Assembly: GCA_028023455.1 (NCBI GenBank)
Contig: JAQFVV010012416.1
Coordinates: 8,933,967 to 8,997,966, forward strand
Length of the DNA: 64,000 bases
From: Epiperipatus broadwayi
Lineage: Eukaryota > Onychophora > Udeonychophora > Euonychophora > Peripatidae
Direction: 5' to 3'
In this document: positions 22,772 to 35,240 of the stretch, piece by piece
Numbering within the stretch: position 1 is the first letter of the stretch
Layout of the letters: the number at the start of each line of letters is the position of its first letter
The notes under the pieces: model-generated
The model's input: only the letters and a program-made list of their open reading frames with translations
What the model was told of the DNA's origin: nothing
Databases searched by the model: none
Translations under genes and position numbers: made by a program

Positions 22772-23610
22772 TAAAGATTGTACCAAGTGGGCTTGTACCA
22801 GGTACATGTATGGATAAGTATATAATAGAACTTTATCTAGGTTCAGATAGCCTAGTGGCACCCAGGTAAAATACTTACATATAAGTAAAACTGAATAAAA
22901 AAGAAATAAGAGTTTGATTTCCTTTTTTTCCAGCTTGATGATATTTAATATTTGAATTTTTTATGTTTTAATTAGTTACAAATAGCACCCAAATATCAAT
23001 TGATTTCTTTGGGTAAATAAGCTTGAAGTTAAAATATAGTAATGTCTAAAAATTAGACAAAGTATCAAAGTGTTTCAGGAAAAAAAAGTTTCCACAGAAA
23101 ATATTAAAAGATAATAATGCAAAAAATAAAATAGATTAGCTAAAGAACAATAAGGATATGGTGTTTTACAAATTAGTTTATGTAACTATCATAAAATAAA
23201 TACTTTTTTTTTGTCTGCCTGCTTTTTTATTTTTCTAGAGTTAAGACACCATATTTGTTTATGAATGGCTACTGCTAATAATAATGTATGGGATTTCATT
23301 TTTTTCATTATTTATATCATAATAAACCATGAAAATATTTAACATATACAACTCCCTGGGGAAGATACATTGTGTACACAATATCAAGGGGAAGATATGT
23401 CTCCTGAATCCTCCTGCCTACAAAATATAACTCTCTGGCTTTAAACCCTTATAACTTGAGTTAAAAGTGAAAAATGATCTCTTTTTCCTAAATAAACTCA
23501 TGACAAAAGAACTATTATATGTTAGTAAAAAACTTTAGTTTCAGAACTATCAATAATTATTTCCTAGCATCATCATATCTAGGTAATATTTTCTTATTTA
23601 CATATATTTC
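22772..23610. other. AT-rich stretch, nothing recognised
   Basis: No repeat or coding evidence beyond short A/T tracts. Confidence 0.5.
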
Positions 23611-24475
23611 AGTTATTACATAATAGAGATGTCTGCCCACCACTTGTTTATGTATTAAATAGATTATGCCCTGTACATGAGGGTTCAGATTGACTTTAGG
23701 TCAACATGGATGTGACAAGAATTTGGGCTTCAGGGTGACCTTTGAGCGTTCTATCAGATTTTCAATTGGATGGATGGTTGAAGAGTTGGAGTGGATTGAA
23801 GCCTGTCCCTTAAAGTATAAAGATTGACTATCTTAATATATATCTGAGCATTTATTGCTATATGTGTAGAGATTAAAATCTGGACCAACTGCTGGTTTAG
23901 CATGAAGTACATATATTGGTGATTATTTATCTTTTTGACATATGTGTTTGAGTGTATCAGAGTTATGAGATAAAGTGGAGAGTAGTGGGAAAGCCTGTGT
24001 TCATATACCCTATATATTACATATATTGATACAGATATATAAGCCTGTATTTCAGTTATTATATAGTTGAGATGTCTGGCCATCTCTTGTTTATGTATTA
24101 AATGGATTATGTCTTATATAGGAGGGGTCAGGTTGACTTTAGGTCAACATGGGGATGACAATAATCTTGGCATCAGGGTGGCCTTTGAGCGTTTCATCAT
24201 CAAATTTTCAATTGGATGGATGGTTGAAGAGTAGGAGTGTGGAGTGGATTGAAGCTTGTCCATTAAAGTATGAAGATTGACAATATATATCTGAGTACTT
24301 ATTGCATATATGTGTAGAGATTATAATCTGGACCAACTGATGATTGCTGGATTAACATGAAATACATATATTGATTATTTATCTTTTCGACATATATGTA
24401 TTTGAGTGTATGGAGAGTGGTGGGTAGTCTGAAAGTCTGTACTCATATACCCTACATATGATACAATTCCTTAAT
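23611..24475 (+). repeat. Repeat family B: direct tandem duplication, about 430 bp per unit
   Basis: Unit one is about 23611-24048 and unit two about 24049-24475. Both run CAGTTATTA, GAGATGTCTG, TTGACTTTAGGTCAACATGG, GACCTTTGAGCG or GGCCTTTGAGCG, TTTTCAATTGGATGGATGG, ATCTGGACCAACTG and TATACCCTA. The shared interior aligns with the copy at 12495-12730. The 109-codon minus frame at 23754-24083 lies across it and is not a gene. Confidence 0.88.
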
Positions 24476-26018
24476 TTCCATTATTTTATATTAGAGTCAA
24501 TCGATGAAAATATTTAATAAATATGCATAATGTAGCCGTACACTAGTCATTGCTGTTGTTAAATATTGAACGATAAAAACAAATTTAATTTCTATCACTT
24601 CCATGTAAACAGAAAATAAAAATTTGTGAGTTTAGGCTTTATGACACTGGGAGTTCATGGTTTATCGATTTATGAATGTGGACCTTAATATATATATAAA
24701 ATGAAATGTATGTGATGAATTTTCTTCTTGTTGACAAATTGAGGTGCATAGGCAATTGGATGTCAAGTCATAGGATCTTCATAATTTTTGATATTTTAGT
24801 CATTACTTGTTAACACTAAATTTAATTGTTGCTATATTAAAACTCAATCCGTCACTCTGGGTGCTCAAATTTTACATAATCTCTTGAGCAATATATAATT
24901 CAATTATTTTTTCCATGCAGTTTAGTACCATATTAAAGCAACAAATTAAAAAAGTAAAGATTTGTGGATAGAAACTCAACAAGTCACTTTTGCTGCTTAA
25001 ATGCCATATGCCTCCAAAAATACTAATAATTCATTTTTTTACTTTCTCTAGAATTTTGTATTTAAGCTACATTACAATGTAAATTTTAATGGGTTATGCA
25101 AAAGATGTCCATCAATAAATAATGAAAACTTTAATCTCGATAAGATATGAAAGTATATAGAATAAGATTTTCATTCCAACTTTATTTCTAGTGTTGATTG
25201 GTCTAGAAATTCAGTACCAATTTCATACTTATCACATTTTCTTACACAATAATCCAATTCAAAAAAGTTAATATTAAATGCACCATACTACATTAAATTA
25301 TATAAAATATTTATTTGTCAGTAATAAACATTGTACAAGGTACACCAATTATTTTCAATATTATCAAGTTTCTCCAACATCATTTTAAGAGTGTATTTGA
25401 GATATTTCTATATCTTAGTTATTTTCAATAATTTCTTTGTTATTCAATATTTTAATGATTTAATTATTTCTTGGAACAGAAATTCATTACATTTATTCTA
25501 CTCTGGGATTATCTATTGCAGGCTTGAACAATCAGTGGTCATACATTAGTTACTATATTTATGTGTCCAGATTAGTTTTTGGTTATCGACTATTTTCAGT
25601 GAAAATCACAATTGTGCATACAATCATTATATTAATTATTTCATATTAAGAATATTTTAGTGTTAAACCCAAACAAACTTGTGAAGAGTTACATAAGTTT
25701 GGCTTTAAGTAATAACTATTTAGTGACTTTAATTTTATGTTAATCATAGACAACATTTATTTTTTGGCCATAGTGCTAACTACCAACAATATATTTTATA
25801 ACTTTCTCTGCTTTACATTTGACATACGATTTATATGTAATTTATTTTATTACAAAGCATTAATTGTAAGACTGAGTATTAAACAGTAGTATTATATCGG
25901 CGTCTTGACTATTTCCTGGATATAGGCTGTCATCACAATGAATGAAAACAGAGAAAATCATATTTTATTTCATGGTAGCACAAATGAGGTTTAACTTACG
26001 TGTATTTCCTTTTTCTTA
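24476..26018. other. AT-rich stretch, nothing recognised
   Basis: A short (TA)n run near 24689 and a 72-codon Phe/Tyr/Ile-rich chance frame at 25331. No repeat family seen. Confidence 0.5.
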
Positions 26019-26108
26019 TGTGTCACAGCATCAACCTTGGAAGTGAACCCGCTATCCCAGGACAACTGCTTGTAAAGCAGCTGTCGCTGACCTCTCGACC
26101 ACCATATT
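26019..26108 (-). repeat. tRNA-like SINE-type element (copy 1)
   Basis: Read on the minus strand: a box-A-like TGGTCGAGAGGTCAG, then a strong hairpin GACAGCTGC-TTTACAA-GCAGTTGTC (nine pairs, seven-base loop, UAC in the anticodon position), then a box-B-like GGGTTCACTTCC and a tail GATGCTGTGACACA. The same order recurs at 52541-52629 and 59846-59926. The T arm does not fold well, so it is probably a tRNA-derived repeat and not a working tRNA. No SINE body or poly-A tail follows. Confidence 0.75.
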
Positions 26109-26480
26109 TAGTAAAGTAAAATAAATAAACTTTTTTTTCTTTTAATGTAGCTTCTTTATTAGCAATAATAAAAGTTGTATTTAGAACACAGAATAATCCA
26201 CTTCCTCAAAGATTTGAATGTTTTTTAAATGTAAATCATTTTATGACCACTATCGTAATATATTTATGATATTGTTCTTTACTTTCATCGATTTTTCTGC
26301 ATTAATTACATTATTCCCGATATGAATAATGAAATTACTTCTTTTTATGCATTTGCATAATGTAATGCTTTGTTTTGCATATTTTTGAATATCATATACT
26401 TTTGATTGTTCAACAAGTTTCCTCAAAGCTTTTAATATTATAATAATATATTCGTGACTCCAAAGTTTTTTTTATCCATA

Positions 26481-26577
26481 TGTCACAGCATCGGCCGAAA
26501 GGCGAAGCCGCAACAGTCGTCTGCAACCAATTGCTTGCTTGCAAGGCTGCTGCACTGACCTTTTGGCTAACAACGAC
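26481..26577 (-). repeat. Diverged tRNA-like element of the same group
   Basis: On the minus strand: TTAGCCAAAAGGTCAG (box A like), CAGCAGCCTTGCAAGC, a longer variable part, a degenerate box B GCGGCTTCGCCTTTC and the same 3' end GATGCTGTGACA. Only about 370 bases separate it from copy 1, in the same orientation. Confidence 0.6.
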
Positions 26578-26862
26578 TTTATTGCTTGGGGGTTTATAAA
26601 AAGTTTGAGGGCCAGAACTATGAATGGCACAACGATCCTGGAACCTTTTGATCCACAGTCAAATGCTTTACAAGCAGAAATTCGGAATCCAACTTCTATC
26701 TATTAAGTTTGCTAGAGAGTAAAAAATTAAGAATTTGAGTCATATGATATTGGCATTTCTCGTTGCCAAACAAATTTCTGAAACTTTCATTTCTGGGGAA
26801 ATTCTAAATATTTTATTTGCAAAAACAATAAAAGGAAAACAATTAAAATATAATATTATATA

Positions 26863-29587
26863 CACCTGAGTCTCTTTTTATGCGGACTTATTTAACATGA
26901 TTTTGAAGTTATGCGATTCATGTTTCACCGGAAGTTGAACTTCGATAATGCACCATTACTTTAAATAATAAATTTCACGCGCTTACATTATATTGAAAGT
27001 AATAGCACATTATTGGAATTCGACTTTCATCTTAGTAGTTTCAATATTTTCAGTGCTTTATAATAGTACGATTTTATGCAATAATGAAATTAAAATCATG
27101 ATTTCCACATTTTATGTGTACACACATTAAATTTTACAAGATTATAATGTAAATTTGTTCAAACATTGAGCAGGTTAATTTTGCATTTTAAATCACATTC
27201 TGTTTTTGCTTTTTAAAAAAGAACGTAATCAATTATTAATCATTTAGTGTCCACAAGCTTATTTTTAAAAGATGAGTTAATAGCAGTGGGCTCAATTAAA
27301 TTTGACAATTAAAATCTGATTTTTAATTGTAATTAACAATTTAAAAATTACTTAAGGCAACCTGAAATAAATGTGATATGAAACGAAATTTGATTTTTAA
27401 ACGGAATTAAAAATTAAAGGCAAAAATAAGAATTCAATTTTTAGTTGTTAGTTTCGGTGAATAAATGTCTTTTTATTATCATAAGTCTAAGTTCTTTTTT
27501 TTTTTTAACTTTTAGTTTACCCTAATGGAGAGGAAAAAATAGCCAAGAAAAGGAACTTCATTGGAAGCAAAAATTTCTATTTTAGATCGCTTAGCAATAG
27601 GGGAAGAATCGACAGCGATTGGAAAACATTTTAGTTTGAGCGAGTCTACGATTAGAACAATTAAAAAAAATGAAGATGCAATAAGAAAATCTGTCATTTT
27701 TGGCACAAAATTAAATGCCAAATTATCACGATATTCAAGAGATGATTTATTAGAAAAAATGGAATGAGCACTTATAATCTGGATTGAAGAATTATTTCAA
27801 AGAATTCCTTTAAGCGGTTATTTAATTCGACGAAAAGCTCTTGTTTTATGAACAAATAAACGTATCCAAACCATCTACTTCCGCTTCTCAGACTAATAAT
27901 GAATTTTTGGCTAGCAAAGGATGGTTAACTGGGTTTTTAAAAAGGAATGCACTACATAATGTGAAGATTATGGTCGAGGTTGCATCGGCAGATAAAAAAG
28001 CTGCCACAAATTTTCCTGAAGAATTAGCTAAAGTTATTGAATGTGGTGGATATTGCCCACACCAAGTATTTAATGCTGATGAAACAGGACTATTCTGGGA
28101 AAAAATGCCTAGTCGAACTTATATCACATAGTCAGAGAAAAAATCCAGTGGGTTTAAAGCAAGCAAAGATCGAATAATATTGTTGCTTTGTAGCAATGCA
28201 TCGGGAGATCGGATGCTGAAACCTCTCATGGCAAACTGATCTTTAAGACCACACGCTTTAAAAGGTAAAGATAAAAAACAACTGCAGGTACACTGGATGG
28301 CTAATACAAAGGCTTGGGTGACAACTGCAATATTTACTGACTGGTTTAATAATTGCTTTTTATCAGAAGTGGAAACATATATGAAGCAAAAAGATCTTGA
28401 TTTCAAAATTTTATTACTTGTTGACAACGCACCAGGTCATCCACATTTAGAACATCAAATGTAAAGGTTATGTTTTTTCCACCTAATACAACAAGCATTA
28501 TTCAGCCATTAGATCAAGGCATAATTGCAACTTTTAAACAATATTACGTTAAACGCACTTTTCAATTTATATTAGATAAACTAGAAAATGAATCAATAGC
28601 AGTAACTGACGCTTGGAAAAAATTCATAATTTTTGATTGTATAAATCACGTTGCATTTGCTGTTATTCAAATAAACCACACACTTTAAATGCCTGTTGGA
28701 AAAAGGTTTGGCCTACATGTCTTGAAAGCAGTGCAGTTATTCAAACATCGGCATTATCAGATGAAATAATTACTTTGGCACATGATATTGGTGGAGAAGG
28801 TTTTGATTCCTTTAGCTAGAATGATATCAATGAATTACTTGAGGATAATGTCTTAAATGACACTGATATTATTGCAATAAGTTTAGATACAGAAGAAAAT
28901 GTAGAAAAAGATAATGAAACAGAAGTGGAACCTGTTCCTTTCACTTCAAAAATGATTCGAGGTCTTCAACTTTCTAATCAGTTGGCAAATTATTTTCTTA
29001 CTAATGACACTAATCACGAACGTGCTCTTAAATTCCAATGAGAGCTAAATGGTTGTATGTCTGGATATTGCGAGCTTCATAAACAATTAATAAAATCATT
29101 GTCTCAAAGATTAATTACTAATTACGTTGTCACTAGAAAACCATTAACACAACATGAGAGTGAAGTTGGCGCTAGTTGTAGTTCCTCTTGTGAAGAATCT
29201 TTACCAGTTTGCAAACAAACCTGTTTATCAGCAAATAGCATTAATAATTAAAACATGTATAAAAAAATGTAAATTACTGTACTGTAAATTATGCATAAAA
29301 ATATATTATTTTGAATAAAATTAAATATTATAGTTAAAAAAAGTTTGTCTTGTATCAATTTTTTTCAAATTTGAAATTTTTTTATTAGTTATATTTTATT
29401 TCCTTATTTTTTTTTTTTGCGCGAATTTTAAAGTAATTTTACATTGGTACTTTGCTTTTATGCGAATTTTGAAAAATCACAGTCCGCATCCCCCCCTTTT
29501 AAAGGTAAATTACGTCTATTTTTGTGCAATTTCGTTTGTGCGTGTTTTCTGAGGAACCTATCTATCGCGTAAAAAGAGACCCAGGTT
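26863..29587 (+). mobile_element. Full-length Tigger/pogo-type DNA transposon, inactivated
   Basis: The left end CACCTGAGTCTCTTTTTATG (26863) and the right end (29587 leftward, complement ACCTGGGTCTCTTTTTACGC) are inverted repeats. The left flank is TA, and the right flank TA is mutated. It holds one broken transposase gene at 27525-29251. Its two ends also bound the internally deleted copy at 1-861, so at least two members lie in this window. Confidence 0.88.
27525..29251 (+). pseudogene. Tigger/jerky-type transposase with several stops and a frameshift
   Basis: The start ATG 27525 meets a stop at 27540. The homologous frame goes on with an N-terminal psq/CENP-B-like helix-turn-helix (SILDRLAIGEESTAIGKHF, SESTIRTIKKNEDAIRKS), then a second DNA-binding region with GWLTGFLKRN near 27925-27950. 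The DDE_1 catalytic core follows: first Asp in FNADETGLFW (codon 28078), second in LLVDNAPGHP (28422), third in PNTTSIIQPLDQG (28512). The C-terminal part ends at 29250. In-frame stops occur near 27765, 27848, 28129, 28239, 28459 and later, and one frame change lies between the second and third Asp. All three catalytic Asp codons survive. The protein family cuts and pastes DNA at TA sites. This copy cannot make a full protein. Confidence 0.9.
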
Positions 29588-30354
29588 TGTTAATTCTTAT
29601 AATCACGATTATTTTCAAAAAATCTTCCAACTTTTAATTTTTACTTCTTGTACTATGGTGTCTTTCTTTCCCATGTTTAATTTTAAAACAATAAGTATAT
29701 GTTTATATGTATGCAGACTGTACTCTAAAGTTGGAACAATTTCTATCCATTTTGAAATATCCTATAAAACAGTAAATTTCACACAAGACATGTATAATCA
29801 ACAATTCAAAGTTTAAAAATCAAAAAGGTCTATTTATAATATATATAAATGTCAGATTTTCAATACTGATGCGAATGAACATCCAGGTGTTCCTGATGAC
29901 TAAAGGTTGTTTGAAAATATATGTATAATGAGTGATAATAGTCTGGAGTTTTTACATTGACAGATTATTAGGGTATAGTAGAATTTGAAATGAATGGTAA
30001 GCATGTGTATAAATTTGAAATATGCTTGGTTACATACATTTCTTTAGCACAACCATTCGCGCACACTTATATAATAACAAATATTTTCACAACTAAAGAT
30101 AGCAAATGTTTTTTTTGATTTTCTGGCATGTAAAAATACACACAAGATTGGTGCTTTAATAACATATGTTACCTTTTATAAGATGTTACCTATACTCAGA
30201 TTTCTTTTTTAAAATCTAGTCACTATGACTAAAATATAGAAAAAACTTAAATCTTTATATATATTATTTTAAACTTCATACTTATTTATGTTTTTACATT
30301 ATCTTTGACAAGCTATTTTAAAAAGGGTTCCATATTTTTTAGTCATTGATAAGC
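29588..30354. other. AT-rich spacer
   Basis: Nothing recognised except AT-rich tracts. A short text near 29740 resembles the TTTCTATCCATTTT part of repeat family B, but it is too short to assign. Confidence 0.45.
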
Positions 30355-33115
30355 AATCATTAACTGACATTCATCATCAATCATTATCAATCCACTGTAG
30401 AATAAAGGTCTCACAAAGTTTAATCCATCTTCTCTGATCCCTATCCTCTCTTCTCCATATCACCCCTACACCATCCAGCTCACATGTTGTCTCTTTCCGA
30501 GTCTTTTACAATCTCTTGGAATTCAGTTTAAGATTTCAATTGTCCATCTATTCTTCTAGAAATGCATCCAGTCCAACTTTCAATCTTTTAATTCTCTAAA
30601 TGATGTCAGTAACTTGTTCTCTTACCCATATATTGCATTTTTAATTTCTTCTTGTTATTGCTGACATACATCTGTCCATACTTCTTGTGGTCTGAAGTAT
30701 CTGCTTTGCTCTTCTATTAAATGCCCAAGTCTCACATCCATAAATAAGAATTGGTAAAACACATTTATTAAAAACTCTTTTCAAACACATTGGCATATTT
30801 TCCTTTAATATTATTTCTACCAAAAGCACCCCAACAAAGTTTAATTCTATGATTAATTTCATCCATTCTGTTTCCACTTGTAGTAATAATCTGACCAAAG
30901 TATTTGTAGTTATTAACTTCTTCTAATTCATCATAATCAGACTTTATTTTCTTTTTTTTTGAGAAAATCCATTGAACATTACTTTAGACTTTTTAACATG
31001 TTTCTTTTCATTTGATAATTATTGCAACATTTCCTGAAGCTCTGAAGTATTATATACAAAAACTACATTGTCTGTAAAATCTAAATGACTTAAATAATTT
31101 CCATTTACTTTTATTCCTTTAGCCTCTTATTTTAATCCACAAAATAGTTCTTGCAGCACTGCTGTAAAAAGTTTTGAATATGGAGTTACCCTGTCTTACA
31201 TCCTTCTCAATGATAACATTCCTAGTATCATTATGTAATCTAATTGTTGCTGTTGCATTTTTATAAATATTCTTCAGAATATAAAAATATCCTGGGTCAA
31301 TACCTTGATGATCCAATGCTTTAATCACTGTAGAAATGCTTATAGAATCAAATCCCTTTTCATAATCTGAATGACAATTCATGTTCATTAGTCCTTTTTA
31401 TAGTTTCTCTCAATACTTGGATGTGATCTACTGTACTAAAGCAACCTTTACATCCAGCTTGTTTTTTCAGTTGGTTGAAATTTAATGTTCTCTGTAGACG
31501 AGTTGTAATTATCCTGGTAACAATTTTGTATAAAACTGATAAAAGACTAATATGTCTGTAATTTCTAATATTTACTTTATCATCTTTTTTAAATATTAGT
31601 ACTGTATTATTCCAATGATGTGATACCTCTTCGTAATTTAGACATTTGATATAAGCAAACAGTTTATACTTTGTGACAATTATTTGTTTTTAGCTTTGTG
31701 TGCTTGTGCATGTTAGCGCATTTTATATATACATTTGATATATAACTTTGCCAAAAAAATTTTATTTCTTCACCTGCTCCTTTTAATATATCAATTATAA
31801 TTCCATCATTACCTGAAGCTTTTCCCTTCATTTAAAATCCTGGGCAATTCAGAAAACATAATAAATGTAGGGAGATACTTGTTCTTTATTACTATATAAT
31901 TCTTGATAGAACTCTTCTATCCGTTTCATACCATCTCCCTTTTTAGTAATAGTTTATTTTTTTTTCTTATTGCAGATGTTAAATTTTCTACCAATACCAA
32001 GATGTTGTTTTACACTCTTCAGACCTTTATTTTCTTATACAGTTTTCCTTGCTAATTCATAATTATATTTTCTTATATGATTACCAACTTTTTTGCACAA
32101 TTTTACAAAATCAATGCATCATTTTGATATATCTTCATATTCCTTCTTTTCTTCATAAAAATTCTCCAGTCTCAGTAGCAATTTTATTGGTCAATTGCTG
32201 CTTTTTTTAACCAGCTATCTTTAATACAGTTTTTAAAAGTGTATGCTATTTTCCTATTAATTTCATTCAAATCTAAATCATGTTCAAAATCTACTAATAC
32301 TTGAAACGATTTGCAAGTTCTAATTTAAATTCATTACAATGTTACTGAAGATTAGGAATATCAACCGTAAATATTGTTTTTCTTAATAATTTTTGTCCCT
32401 CTAGTTTTGCATTAACACATATCTTACATCTTACTAATCGATCATCACTTCCTGTGTTGAATTTATTAAGGATATTACAATCTTGAAATATATATTTTCT
32501 GTTAATCAAAATATCCAATTCTGCTGACCTTCATTTGGATGCTTCCATGTCCATTTCCTTTTAACTGTTTTCTCAAAAAAAAAAAAAAAAAAAACACAAA
32601 ATCTATCTCCTTTCTCATTTCTATTACCATAACTAAATTTACCTGCAACCCTTTAATCTTTCCATTGTTTATCAATTCTAACATTAAAGTCCACCATAAC
32701 AATTTTAAAATGTTGTTTAGTCTGATCAAAAGCCTTTTGTACATCCATATAAAAATCTTTTACTATTTCATCACTATGAGAACTTGTTGGGGCATAAACC
32801 TGAATTATCTGCATTTGATATCTACCTGCTAGTACGTTGAATAACTAATTTTGCCACTCTGTCTGCTACACAATCAATCTCCACAATCCACTTTTGCTAT
32901 AACGAATCCTACTCCACTTGTACTTCCAATATTTATACCTTTGTAGTAAAGTACATGTCCACTTTTTAAATCAATTGTCTATTCATCTTTTTTTCTAACT
33001 TCACAAAGTCCAATAATGTCTCATTTAATAGAAGACATAATGTCTCATTTAATAGGAGACAGTTATTCTTCCAATATTCCTTCACTTGGAAGTGATCTGC
33101 AGTTGTTAAGTACCT
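30355..33115 (-). pseudogene. RTE-type LINE (endonuclease plus reverse transcriptase), decayed
   Basis: Minus-strand frames in the expected order. APE-like endonuclease at about 33115-32600: in shifted frames, a pattern like IIQVYAPTSSHSDEIVKDFY and IVMVDFN, with a purine run at 32577-32594 breaking the frame. Reverse transcriptase at about 31660-31100: VLIFKKDDKVNIRNYR, HISLLS, then KALDHQGIDPGYFYILKNIY, NATATIRLHNDTRN and DVRQGNSI. C-terminal part at 30900-30400: CVLPILIYGCETWAFNRR, a KR-rich RW-like segment and a final FYSG. The CVLP..YG.ETW and VRQG..I patterns are typical of RTE/BovB-group ORF2. Many stops and indels are present, plus a 27 bp tandem duplication near 33005-33060. The catalytic YADD box is not intact. 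It is an old, immobile copy. Confidence 0.85.
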
Positions 33116-33639
33116 AAATAAAAAAGTCAAAATCAAATGGCAGCCTGGGTCTACAATCAAGAGATTCTCAGGACCTTCACATTCAGCCACCAACCACTAC
33201 ATTGCCTGGTGATTTTACAGCCTCCCGGAAATAAGGGCCATGATTTATTTTGGTCTCTAATGACTATATATCTATTAAGAAAAAAATTTTCATTCACACA
33301 CACATCCATTCTGGCTTATTGGGCAACTGAAAAGTAAAACCGTGGTGTTTCTTGATCTTAAACTCAGAGATAAAAAGCCAATAAACTCATCATACTGGCT
33401 AATGCATGTTAGTGAGTAGCCCATCCATGTTTGTATACTATATGAATAATCACATAGTAATAACAGCTGTAGCAGCAAGAACGTATGGAGAGGTCATGAT
33501 TTTGATAGCAAAACATAAATTAATTTATTAGTGTCTTTTTTTTCCTTCTCAGTGATGAAAGCTTATTCATAAAAAAACAGATACAAATATAGTTAGAAAA
33601 AGGTTTACAAGGGAATGATTATTTGATAAATTGAAATTT
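33116..33639. other. Spacer between two LINE remnants
   Basis: Mixed composition. Frames of 62-75 codons overlap on both strands, with no domain. It may contain the 5' end of the RTE copy or the 3' tail of the L1-like copy. Confidence 0.35.
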
Positions 33640-35240
33640 CAGAAGCAACAAGATAAGAGGGGAAGGATACATGTGAAAAGGGAACGGGAAGTGTAAAGGG
33701 GAAACGGTGTGTAGTCCAGGCCAGTCCGAGATGAATGTTTTCATTGGCAAGCACCGCATGGGTCACAAACATTTGAATGATTGAGTCCTATGACAAGCGG
33801 CTGAATGATTGAGTCCTATGACAAGCAGCTGAGAGAATTGGAAGTGGAGGATTGCTCAAGTGTCTGTGAAGAGTGGAGGAGGGGCTAATTTGGTATCTCT
33901 GGTTTTGAGAAAACGAATTAGGTCCAATAGCTTTTGATTCACTGAAGGACTCTCTGGTCAAAAATAATGGCACCTCGGAGCAACCAGAGTGCATAGATGA
34001 GGAAAACTGATAATCTAATAGTTGCAAAGATCCCTGTTTCTACGGATTCTTGGAGCATAAAGATGGTATTCCTGTGCAAGGAAAGGCAGGAGTTGATGAC
34101 AATGTCTCACTCCAAGCAGAAAGGGACATTTAAGTAGGAAGTGCTGGAGGGTCTCATTGTCAGTTTTACAGAGCTGGCATACAAGTGAAATCTTGGTGAA
34201 ACCCCTATGGTTGACCAAAAATTGATTTGTGGGGAGTGAGATTGATTTTGAGAAGGAAATCAAGGAATTTTGCCTCAAGGGATCACCTTTTGAATTTGCT
34301 GATTAATTGAGAATTGGTAAGTTTGAGGTATGTAGGGGACACAATGGAGAAATCTGCAGTCTGACTGAAAAACCTCCCAGTACTTTAGTTTGCCACTGAT
34401 GGATGGTGTAACAAAGCCAGCCTTTTGAAGGATGTTGGAAATGAGTGAGGTCCATGACCTGGGCCTGCCACTGAAAGGAGGAATGTTGGTGGTGTGATAA
34501 TGATATGCACAAGGTTGGCAGGAAAGTGACTTAGGAGTGTGAGAATAATGTTGCGAGATCTCTGGATCAGAAGAGTGCTGATGGAAGGCTGGTCCAATCC
34601 CTTGAGGTTTTTAGGAAAACAAGTTCTTTTTAGGTTGATGGCCACCACCTTTCTGTCCCAGAGAAAACGGGTGCAAAGGGAATTGATTTTGGATATAAAG
34701 GAATGTGTAGGTAGAACAATGGGGAGGTAATATCCTATTTTAGGAAACACTAAAAGATTGAGGAGGGTGACTTTCCCAGAAAGGGAGAGGTAGATGCCTG
34801 TGATAGCACTGAGTGGATATGCTTTGATACAGGTTGGTTTGAACCCGTACTCTCACTTCCTTAGGAAACAGCATAAGGTGGAATCCAACGAAGTTGTGTG
34901 GTTTGGCATTGAAAGTGGTAAGGGATTTGTTTACCAGTTGATAGTTGCCAGGCCGCTGATTTAGCACTGCTAAATTTCAGCCTGTGTTTTGGTGTACCAG
35001 GTGAGGATCTGTTGAAGTCTGGGAATAAGATCAACTGAGGAAAGGAAGACATCCACATTGTCTACATAAACAAGGCATTTAACCAGTGCAGGAATGAGGA
35101 TTCCAGGGAGGTCATGTTCCAGACTGAGCAAGAGGGGATTCAGAAATAAGGTGAACAACAAGTGCTCAGTGGAAAACCCTGAGGGATGGATGTTAGGTGT
35201 GAAGCAAGGCAACTTTCCCATCCAGGATAACTTAACAAAA
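33640..35240 (-). pseudogene. L1/Tx1-like LINE, 3' half of ORF2, decayed
   Basis: On the minus strand, reading from 35240: the middle of a reverse transcriptase (LLFTLFLNPLLLSLEHDLPG, then the catalytic box as YVDNVDVFLSS, where most families have Y-A-D-D). Next comes the connection region (LSLSGKVTLLNLLVFPKIGY, CTRFLWDRK, LKGLDQPSIS) and the C-terminal cysteine motif CQLCKTDNETLQHFLLKCPF at about 34165-34110, and then a weakly conserved tail. This order is typical of L1 and Tx1-group LINEs. At least three frame changes and several stops occur, and the endonuclease and N-terminal parts are missing (5' truncation). The substitution in the catalytic box confirms it is dead. Its less AT-biased composition stands out. 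Confidence 0.8.

Noticed and set aside
23754-24083. 109-codon minus-strand open frame
   Set aside because: Lies across the junction of two family B repeat units; the frame is not kept in the other copies.
34539-34730. 63-codon plus frame inside the L1-like LINE
   Set aside because: Shadow of the minus-strand reverse transcriptase remnant.
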